From UBA4644 sp900555855 (GTDB taxonomy: Bacteria > Bacillota > Clostridia > Oscillospirales > Butyricicoccaceae): a stretch of 20,600 nt of DNA. The DNA lies in the NCBI GenBank assembly GCA_052289195.1, contig DAWAJD010000030.1:1-20600 (forward strand). Direction: 5' to 3'. Shown here one piece after another: positions 14,992 through 20,600 of this stretch. Position 1 is the first letter of the stretch. Each line of letters starts with the position of its first letter. Position numbers and translations under genes: made by a program. The notes beneath the pieces were generated by a model. That model was not told the DNA's origin and made no database searches. It saw only the letters and a list, made by a program, of their open reading frames with translations.

Positions 14992-15688
14992 GTTTCGCGG
15001 CACAGCAGCGGAATTTTCTGAAACCGCGGAGATGGATGCGCCGGAGAAGGGGGCATGGTCTGCGTTTGATCCCCCCGAGCTGGATGAGCTCGGAATGGAT
15101 CTGCCAGAAAGGCCCGATGCGGGGGATCCCACCGGCTTTTCCCGGGAGCCGGCATTCGACAAAGGGGACATTCGCTCCGAAGCGGAAAAGGCGGCGGATC
15201 ATGCCCGCGCTTACGGCTTTCACAAAGCGGCCGACTACATAGCGCGGCATTATGACGGAGACAAGTTCGTCCCCGGGGATCCCATCCCCATAACCACCCG
15301 CAACATGGCGCTCGACGGTCTCAAGTCCGAAAACGGCGTATCCTTTGAACGGCGGACCGCGGAGCTTGCCCACGGGCTCTCTGTCGAAGGGGTTTTCCCT
15401 GAATTCGATAGCAAGCACCATGTGGACCTTGGAAGCGCCGCAAAGGACATGAGCCTTCACTGGCAGTTCAGCGCCTGCCGGGAGGATTTTCAGGATCATC
15501 TGTGCGACAGCCCCGAAACGCTGCGGGACATAACCTTTGGCGCGATGGAACGGATGGATTCCCCGCAGGGATATGCCCCCGCAGGCTTCACCTGGCAGCA
15601 CAACCCCGAAACGGGCAGCTTTGATCTGGTCTCGCAAGACGATCATTCTGTGGGGCATACAGGCGGGAACGCCCTTTGGGGAAGCTGA
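14984..15688 (+). CDS. HNH/ENDO VII-type nuclease of the WHH toxin class
   Basis: The protein has 234 residues. Its start overlaps the HerA gene by 8 nt, and AAGGAAGG lies upstream. The first ~65 residues are acidic and disordered. The C-terminal half matches the WHH toxin domain: GVSFERRTAEL, then GVFPEFDSKH (136-145), then GFTWQHNPETG (201-211) and HSVGHTGGNALWG (221-233). The usual W-H-H is W204-Q205-H206 here, while H221 and H225 are kept. Such nucleases are usually toxin tips followed by an immunity gene; none follows here and no toxin-delivery domain is attached. It is more likely the DNA-cutting effector of this operon, driven or restrained by the ATPase. Confidence 0.85.
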   Translation: MREFRGTAAEFSETAEMDAPEKGAWSAFDPPELDELGMDLPERPDAGDPTGFSREPAFDKGDIRSEAEKAADHARAYGFHKAADYIARHYDGDKFVPGDPIPITTRNMALDGLKSENGVSFERRTAELAHGLSVEGVFPEFDSKHHVDLGSAAKDMSLHWQFSACREDFQDHLCDSPETLRDITFGAMERMDSPQGYAPAGFTWQHNPETGSFDLVSQDDHSVGHTGGNALWGS

Positions 15689-15756
15689 AAGGCGGCTTTC
15701 GCGGCCCCCGATCCATTCCATTGGGCCTTTCTTGCGTTTCTTGCCCCTGTTATCTG

Positions 15757-15790
15757 AGAAGAGAGCGGCCTCCGCTCTCTTCTTTTCGTT
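15757..15790 (+). terminator. Terminator of the ubiquitin-like operon
   Basis: AGAAGAGAGCGG (15757-15768) pairs perfectly with CCGCTCTCTTCT (15772-15783) around a 3-nt loop, with TTTCGTTT after it. It lies about 70 nt beyond the nuclease stop and separates the two operons. Confidence 0.88.
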
Positions 15791-15846
15791 TGGAGCTTTG
15801 CCCTCCCTCCTCCGTATGAATGGGCAGAAGCAAACATGAGCGCTCT

Positions 15847-15892
15847 GTGGAGATTTTGCCCGGCGGCTCCGTATTCAGAGACAACAAGACAG
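15847..15892 (+). promoter_or_regulatory. Promoter/operator element shared by both operons, copy 2
   Basis: GTGGAGA (15847), CCGGCG (15860), CCGTATTCAGAGACA (15869) and AGACAG (15887) repeat the blocks at 5366-5408 in order. GTGGAG to GTATTC gives an 18-nt spacer. It sits just after the operon terminator and ends 14 nt before the next start codon, so the true transcription start must lie inside it or the transcript has a very short leader. Confidence 0.55.
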
Positions 15893-15906
15893 AAAGGATG
15901 AGAACG

Positions 15907-16113
15907 ATGCGGACTTTTAACGAAATCATGGGGGTTGGAAACGCGGATCTGAAGGGCCTGATCATGGAGAAGCTGCCCGATTCTCCGATCGTTACGGCAA
16001 AGAAAAAGCTCTATGTCCCCGAAAGGAAGCTGATCCTTATGGATCAGCTGACCGAACAGGAATCCCGGCGCTTCATGGGCGGGAACCGGGATCAGGGAGG
16101 TTGGATCGTATGA
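15907..16113 (+). CDS. 68-aa unknown protein coupled to ClpP
   Basis: The ATG at 15907 is 8 nt from AAAGGA; the ATG at 15898 is too close to it. The product is a mixed, soluble 68-residue protein (beginning MRTFNEIMGV, with a Lys-rich middle and the ending GGWIV). Its stop overlaps the ClpP start (ATGA), so translation of the two is coupled. No family is recognised. A small partner of ClpP, such as an adaptor or inhibitor, is possible but inferred from position only. Confidence 0.65.
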   Translation: MRTFNEIMGVGNADLKGLIMEKLPDSPIVTAKKKLYVPERKLILMDQLTEQESRRFMGGNRDQGGWIV

Positions 16114-16700
16114 ACTATCTGATGAAGAAGGCCGTTAATCTCAACGGGCAGGACATGATGCTGACTCCCGTGGATATCGACTTTGCCCATCGCACCATCT
16201 CTCTCACTGGGGAGATCGACGATGATGCGGCGGCCGTTATGAACTCTGCGCTCCGGTGTCTCGCCAGAGACTCGGAGGAGGATATCACCATCTATATCCA
16301 GAGCCCGGGCGGATCGGTCTCCGCCGGCTTCAGCATCTATGATACCGTAAAGGCGCTGAAGTGCGATGTTGCTACCGTGGCCTGCGGCATGGCGGCGAGC
16401 ATGGGGGCCTTTCTTCTGGCCGCCGCCGGGACAAGGGGCAAGCGCTGGTGCCAGCCGAATGCGGAGGTCCTGATCCATCAGCCCCTTGGCGGGACCACCG
16501 GTCAGGCCACAGACATCCGCATTCATGCCCAGCACATCCTCAAAACGCGAGAGAAGCTCAACAGGATCCTCTCCGCTTGTACCGGGCAGTCTTCCAGAAA
16601 GATCGAAAGCGACACCGAGCGCGACAACATCATGAGCGCAGAGGAAGCGCTCAAATATGGCCTTGTGGACAGGATCGGCGACCCGATTTCCGAATGGTGA
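16110..16700 (+). CDS. clpP: ClpP-family serine protease
   Basis: The protein has 196 residues, with AGGGAGG before the ATG. The full ClpP signature is present: SPGGSVSAGFSIYD (65-78), nucleophile S97 in GMAASMGA, H123 in LIHQPLGG and D172 in TERDNIMS, plus the C-terminal EEALKYGLVDRI. It should form a barrel protease needing an ATPase partner. The chromosomal clpP lies elsewhere as a rule, so this is an accessory copy. No ClpX/ClpA-type unfoldase with the usual docking loop is present; the AAA-like protein that follows is the nearest candidate. Confidence 0.93.
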   Translation: MNYLMKKAVNLNGQDMMLTPVDIDFAHRTISLTGEIDDDAAAVMNSALRCLARDSEEDITIYIQSPGGSVSAGFSIYDTVKALKCDVATVACGMAASMGAFLLAAAGTRGKRWCQPNAEVLIHQPLGGTTGQATDIRIHAQHILKTREKLNRILSACTGQSSRKIESDTERDNIMSAEEALKYGLVDRIGDPISEW

Positions 16701-16713
16701 ACGGAGGTATCGT

Positions 16714-17499
16714 ATGAAACGCTATGACATCGCCAGGCCCATTGGGCTTGCCACGCCCTGCAGCGAGATCGAGCGCACCTGCAGCAACGCGCATCTGTAT
16801 AAGCGGTGCGGCCTTCGTCCGAAGCACTATATCATTCCCCTCGACGCCGGCTCCGGCAGGACGACGCTGCTGGAATACATGGCCGTCCGCTACAAGGCGG
16901 CGGGCGTCCTGCGCTTCACCAGCGGTCTGGATGACTATATCGAGATCACCCTTGATGGCTCGCTTCAGCAGCTCCGGCAGGCATTCGCCGCGATCGACTC
17001 TGCCGCGGTGTATACCAACGACTACTGCAACATGATCGGCATGGATATCAGCGGGATCGCCGCGCACCTCGGCGAGACGCAGCTTTCCGAGTTTATGAAG
17101 CACTGCAGGCGGGTGTGCGAGCACGCATGCGTTGTCTTCTTTGTCCATACGGCGCCCAGCCGGAACGAGGAGAAGCTCCTGGAAAAGCTGTGCGAGACCG
17201 TCGACAACATCAAGCGGCTCGAAGTCGAGCCTTACAGCAAGGAGGATCTCTGCGATCTGATCGTCAAAATGGTCGGGGAACACGGCATCCGGATCCGGCA
17301 TGAGCCCATCTTCCGCGCCGCGCTTGCGGCCATGGTCTCGGATTTCCGGATCGCCGGCGTCAAGGACGCAATTGCCGCCGCCGATGCCCTGGTCCATTTT
17401 GCCGACTTCACGGGTTTTACCCCCGCGGTTGACGAAGACAGCCTGAAATCCATGATCACCAGCTGGCACAATGCCCCAGAGAGGAGCGAAGTGAAATGA
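16714..17499 (+). CDS. AAA-like protein with an altered P-loop
   Basis: The protein has 261 residues, with GGAGG before the ATG. LDAGSGRTTLLEY (43-55) occupies the Walker A position, but the first Gly is missing and the Lys is Arg (R49). A hydrophobic strand (VVFFVHTAPS, about 149-158) is where Walker B/sensor 1 would be, without the acidic pair. The C-terminal region (EPYSKEDLCDLI, then FRIAGVKDAIAAAD) resembles the AAA+ lid. It may bind nucleotide weakly or act as a structural partner. Its stop overlaps the next start (ATGA). Neighbouring ClpP suggests substrate delivery, but no ClpP-docking motif is seen. Confidence 0.75.
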   Translation: MKRYDIARPIGLATPCSEIERTCSNAHLYKRCGLRPKHYIIPLDAGSGRTTLLEYMAVRYKAAGVLRFTSGLDDYIEITLDGSLQQLRQAFAAIDSAAVYTNDYCNMIGMDISGIAAHLGETQLSEFMKHCRRVCEHACVVFFVHTAPSRNEEKLLEKLCETVDNIKRLEVEPYSKEDLCDLIVKMVGEHGIRIRHEPIFRAALAAMVSDFRIAGVKDAIAAADALVHFADFTGFTPAVDEDSLKSMITSWHNAPERSEVK

Positions 17500-19328
17500 G
17501 CAGAAGCGAGCGTTGGAACACCGTCAGCGAGATCAAGCACAGGTTTCACGAAACCACGGACCCGGCGAACGGCGCCGGTCCGGTGGTGTATGTGGAAAAC
17601 GGCAGAAAGTATTCTGACGACAGCGAATCGCACATCGCGGTGATCGGCCGTACCGGCAAAGGCAAAAGCCAGTGCTGCAGCCTTCCGTATATGCGGGAAA
17701 TTCTCCAAAAGGGCGAGAGCCTGATCATGCTCGACCCCAAGGGTGAGGGCTATCGGCGGAACGCCTGCTACATTCCCGCGCATTATCAGGTCTTTTGCGT
17801 TGACTTCCGCAACCCGCGCAGGAGCCCTACCAGATGGAACCCGCTGAGCACCCCGTATCGGCTCTTCTGCTCCAAAGATCCCGACGACAACGATATTGCA
17901 AGCTCCATGCTCAGCGAGCTTTGGAACGGGGTTTATCCCCACGAGGTCCATTCCGACAAGTTCTGGACGGATTCATCCGCAAATTATGCAAAAGGATTGA
18001 CTTATGGGCTGTTTGAAACCGCGAAAAAGGAAACCATCCATCTGGATAGCGTTGCGGTCATGATGGATCAATCCGAAATTCGCTATGGCGCCCCCGGCAG
18101 CACCATTCTGAAGGAGTTTTACGAGCAGCTCCCCCTGGATTCGCTGGCAAAACGAAATCTTGCGCCCTATGCGACCGCGCCCAGCGAGACGCGGGCCTCC
18201 ATCCACAGCGTGGCCGCTTCGGGCCTGGAGGTCTTCAGCCGCAGCAAGGGCCTTATGGAAATGCTCAGCGACGATACGCTGAACATTCTGGATATCGATG
18301 TAAACCGGCCCTTCATTCTGACGGTCATCACCCCGGATGAGACCGATGTGTATGATACCCTTTCCGGCCTGCTCGTCTCCCAGGTCTCCCAGCACCTGAT
18401 CCGCGTGGCGCAGGAAATGGGCGGCCGGCTCCCCATCAGAGTAAACATCATCCTGGAGGAGCTTGGCTCGGTCGGCAAGAGCATCCCCTCTCTGCCCAAT
18501 CTGATGGTGGCCAGCCGCAGCCGGAATATGCGGCTGATGCTGGTCCTTCAGAGCAACGCTCAGCTCGTCGATGTCTACGGCAAGAGCAAGGCCGAAACGA
18601 TCAACTCCTGCATTGGCATTACCATCGGCTTTTCCACCAACAGCTGGGAAACGCTCACCGAGTGGGCGCAGCGCTGCGGCGAAAAGCAGCTCGAAAACTG
18701 CGGCCATATTCTGAAAGAGCCGCTGATCACGGCGTCGCAGCTGGCCGCAATGCCCACCGGTACTGCGCTGGTCATGGTGGACAGCCAGTACAAGTTCATC
18801 GCGCATCTTCCTTTCTACGATGAGCTGTACGACAATTCCAAATGGAGCGCGCCGCAGTATGCGCCCGCTGCAGGCGGGCGGCCGTTCCGATCCATTGATT
18901 TTGAAGCTATGGTCAAGCGGCTCAAGCGGAAGCAAATGGAATCTGCTCTTTCGAGCCTTTCCGCCGAGCGGAAAGCGCCCGGGGCCTTCCCCTTCCCGGA
19001 GGGCGCGGGACCCCGCGGCTCCACAGACATCGACCTCCTGGTTTCGAAGATCGATGCAAAAATCGCCGAGCTGGAAGCGGAGGAGCTGGCAGAGCGGAAA
19101 AAGCAGGACGCAGAAAAGAACTATCCTGTGGTCATCACCGATTGTCAGGGCAATCGGACAAAGATCGCACGCCTGATCGCCGCGGCCGCAGGGGAAAGCC
19201 TTGAAAAGGCGGCAAAAAGGCTGGCCCAGCTCCCTGTGGAGCTTTCTTTCCGCACCAAAGGCGAAGCCTTGCGCTTCGTCAGAGATATTACGAACGCCGG
19301 CGGCAAGGCGACGATCAAAACATCGTAA
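17496..19328 (+). CDS. VirD4/TraG-like ATPase fused to an L7/L12-like domain
   Basis: The protein has 610 residues, with GGAG upstream and a 4-nt overlap with the previous gene. Walker A GRTGKGKS is at 51-58, Walker B-like IILEELGSVGK at 318-328 (EE where DE is usual), then IPSLPNLMVASRSR and LQSNAQL, all typical of type IV coupling proteins. No N-terminal membrane helices are present, so it should be soluble. After a charged coiled-coil-like stretch (about 510-541), residues 543-610 resemble the C-terminal domain of ribosomal protein L7/L12 (KIARLIAAAAGESLEKAAKR, then EALRFVRDITNAGGKATI). No relaxase or other conjugation gene is in the window, so a role outside conjugation is plausible. Confidence 0.88.
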   Translation: MSRSERWNTVSEIKHRFHETTDPANGAGPVVYVENGRKYSDDSESHIAVIGRTGKGKSQCCSLPYMREILQKGESLIMLDPKGEGYRRNACYIPAHYQVFCVDFRNPRRSPTRWNPLSTPYRLFCSKDPDDNDIASSMLSELWNGVYPHEVHSDKFWTDSSANYAKGLTYGLFETAKKETIHLDSVAVMMDQSEIRYGAPGSTILKEFYEQLPLDSLAKRNLAPYATAPSETRASIHSVAASGLEVFSRSKGLMEMLSDDTLNILDIDVNRPFILTVITPDETDVYDTLSGLLVSQVSQHLIRVAQEMGGRLPIRVNIILEELGSVGKSIPSLPNLMVASRSRNMRLMLVLQSNAQLVDVYGKSKAETINSCIGITIGFSTNSWETLTEWAQRCGEKQLENCGHILKEPLITASQLAAMPTGTALVMVDSQYKFIAHLPFYDELYDNSKWSAPQYAPAAGGRPFRSIDFEAMVKRLKRKQMESALSSLSAERKAPGAFPFPEGAGPRGSTDIDLLVSKIDAKIAELEAEELAERKKQDAEKNYPVVITDCQGNRTKIARLIAAAAGESLEKAAKRLAQLPVELSFRTKGEALRFVRDITNAGGKATIKTS

Positions 19329-19362
19329 CTCTGCAGCCATTGTAAGAAAAAAGGAGGGGGCA

Positions 19363-20484
19363 ATGAAAGAAAAGGCCGGTCGGCGCGGGATCGCAGCCAA
19401 CCGAATTCCCTTCGAGCGGTTTGTCCGCCTGTTTGGCTTAATCGAAGCAGCGCTTGTGTTTCTTTATGCAAAATGGTTTGCATCATTTTCCGTCTATGGG
19501 ATCCGCCTTTGGGTGTTGATCACCATTGCCGCCGCCCTTGCCGGGGGCAATCTTATCCTTTCCTGGAAATGGGAAAGAAACTGGATCAGCCTGATAAGCG
19601 GGACTTTGCTGCCGGTGCTGGCATATGAAGCCGCCAGTCTGTGGAAATACTTCACAGTCGTGCGCATCCTTCTCCTCGCCGGCGGCTTTGTTTCGGCTGC
19701 GGTTGGCCTGCTCTGGGCCGCAAGGAAGGGGAAGCAGCTCCAGCGGGTTCGCCGCAGACGCGCGCGGTTCGTGGCAAACGCCGCCTTTGCCGCCCGCATC
19801 CTCTGTTGTCTGGCGCTGCTGGGCGCCTGTATCTGTGGAAAAGTCCTGATCGCTTCCCACTGCACGGTCCGTTACAGCGATATCGCGTATACCCGGTCCG
19901 AAGCCTATAACGATATACCGGATTATGAGAACTCGCTTGCCGCGAACATTGCGACCGTCGCAAAGATCGATCCGGACGGGGGATGGGGGAGCCTTTCCCT
20001 GGAAGAAAAGCGCACGGTGTTGGAAACCGTGGTCCGTGTCGAGTGCAGATATCTGGGCATGCAGGACTCCGCTCCGGCCTTTGCGCTGGCCCATCTGAAG
20101 GAAGACCTGCTCGGGCAGTACGACAGCGAAGCCGATACGGTAACGCTTTCCTATCGCTATGTGGTTGATTCAAACGCGAGCGGATACTCCGTGGTTCAGG
20201 TCCTCTGCCACGAGCTTTATCATCGCTATCAGCACTATCAGGTAAAGCTCCTTCAAGCCATCCGCAGCAGCGACGCCACAGCAAAATACGCCGGGCTTCT
20301 GATGCTCGACGCCGCCGGGATCTATGAGGACGAGCTTCGCAGCTACATTTCTCCGGACGACGGTTCCGGCCTTTCGTATTCCATGTATCGCGCGCAAAGG
20401 CTTGAGCGTGACGCCGAAAAATACGGCAATGCCTCCGTCGCGGATTACTTCGAGCAGATCCGCTCCTACCTGAAGGCCAATTGA
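19363..20484 (+). CDS. Membrane zinc metalloprotease (HExxH)
   Basis: The protein has 373 residues, with AAGGAGG 9 nt before the ATG. About five hydrophobic helices occupy residues 20-165 (with a very basic loop at 128-135). A globular domain follows with the zinc motif H283-E284-L-Y-H287 in LCHELYHRYQ; E349 in RLERDAEKYG is the probable third ligand, giving a gluzincin-like site. The helix count would place the protease domain outside or inside depending on the first helix; the sequence does not settle this. It closes the second operon, adding a third protease to the island. The closest family is not recognised. Confidence 0.82.
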   Translation: MKEKAGRRGIAANRIPFERFVRLFGLIEAALVFLYAKWFASFSVYGIRLWVLITIAAALAGGNLILSWKWERNWISLISGTLLPVLAYEAASLWKYFTVVRILLLAGGFVSAAVGLLWAARKGKQLQRVRRRRARFVANAAFAARILCCLALLGACICGKVLIASHCTVRYSDIAYTRSEAYNDIPDYENSLAANIATVAKIDPDGGWGSLSLEEKRTVLETVVRVECRYLGMQDSAPAFALAHLKEDLLGQYDSEADTVTLSYRYVVDSNASGYSVVQVLCHELYHRYQHYQVKLLQAIRSSDATAKYAGLLMLDAAGIYEDELRSYISPDDGSGLSYSMYRAQRLERDAEKYGNASVADYFEQIRSYLKAN

Positions 20485-20509
20485 CCGGCGGTTTTCGGGC
20501 ATAGAAAAA

Positions 20510-20542
20510 GTCCACCGTAATTCTAACCAAATTACGGTGGAC
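20510..20542 (-). terminator. Strong terminator for a minus-strand gene to the right
   Basis: GTCCACCGTAA (20510-20520) and TTACGGTGGAC (20532-20542) form a perfect 11-bp stem; on the minus strand it is followed by CTTTTTC. The last plus-strand gene ends 25 nt before it and may use it from the other side, though without a U-tract. A short minus-strand frame from the window edge stops inside the stem (TAA at 20534-20532), too little to call a gene. Confidence 0.7.
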
Positions 20543-20549
20543 ATCTGGT

Positions 20550-20590
20550 GGAGCAGGGGTGCCCAAGGATGAACACCCCTTCGAAGCTCC
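20550..20590. repeat. Nested inverted repeat at the right edge
   Basis: GGAGC (20550-20554) and AGGGGTG (20555-20561) pair with CACCCCT (20574-20580) and GCTCC (20586-20590), leaving a 5-nt bulge TCGAA on one side. It could be a structured RNA end, a recombination site or the 3' part of the next unit. The window ends too soon to decide. Confidence 0.35.
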
Positions 20591-20600
20591 GGTTTCGCCT

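Noticed and set aside
17496..19328. Calling the island a conjugative element because of the VirD4-like gene
   Set aside because: No relaxase, VirB4, integrase or transfer origin is visible, and the protein lacks membrane helices.
17973..19400. 475-codon minus-strand frame over the VirD4-like gene
   Set aside because: It is antisense to clear Walker A/B motifs and has no ribosome site.
1..20600. CRISPR arrays, tRNA or rRNA genes, and insertion sequences
   Set aside because: No spaced direct repeats, cloverleaf, rRNA-like sequence or transposase was seen on either strand.

Overview
The window reads as a Gram-positive, clostridia-like (Firmicutes) accessory island. The grounds are strong AGGAGG-type ribosome binding sites before nearly every gene, sigma-A style promoters, U-tailed hairpin terminators, a Firmicutes-style type I toxin locus and VirD4/TraG-type proteins. 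The species cannot be named from the sequence. The large operons are visibly G+C-rich, while the STAND ATPase gene (2675-5194) is much richer in A+T and may have arrived separately.

Layout. 1-172: tail of a plus-strand gene. 242-542: compact type I toxin-antitoxin locus (31-aa membrane peptide with a convergent antisense RNA). 615-958: no supported gene. 959-1277 (minus): small gene, probably frameshifted. 1278-1615: no gene, but a perfect plus-strand consensus promoter. 1616-2503 (minus): protein with a sigma-factor-like segment. 2675-5194: NLR-like STAND ATPase with a helical-repeat C-terminus, ending in a textbook terminator.

5366-15790 is the core: one tightly packed plus-strand operon of eleven genes. 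It begins with a complete ubiquitin-like conjugation set: ubiquitin-like protein, a small membrane/zinc protein, E1-like adenylating enzyme, E2-like conjugating enzyme with its catalytic Cys, and a JAB/MPN+ isopeptidase. It continues with a transglutaminase-fold Cys protease, an SPFH protein with a zinc ribbon, two small membrane proteins, a HerA-type ATPase and a WHH-type HNH nuclease.

15847-20484 is a second plus-strand operon: a 68-aa unknown protein, ClpP with an intact catalytic triad, an AAA-like protein with an altered P-loop, a soluble VirD4-like ATPase ending in a ribosomal-L7/L12-like domain, and a membrane zinc metalloprotease. An element (GTGGAGA, CCGGCG, CCGTAT[A/T]CAGAGACA, AGACAG) sits upstream of both operons, which suggests they are regulated together; the sigma-like protein at 1616-2503 is a candidate reader.

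Taken together this looks like a bacterial ubiquitin-like tagging system linked to membrane scaffolds, proteolysis, a DNA-pumping ATPase and a nuclease, beside an NLR-like sensor and a toxin locus. A defence role is likely but inferred. Past the last gene is a minus-strand terminator for a gene that enters from the right.
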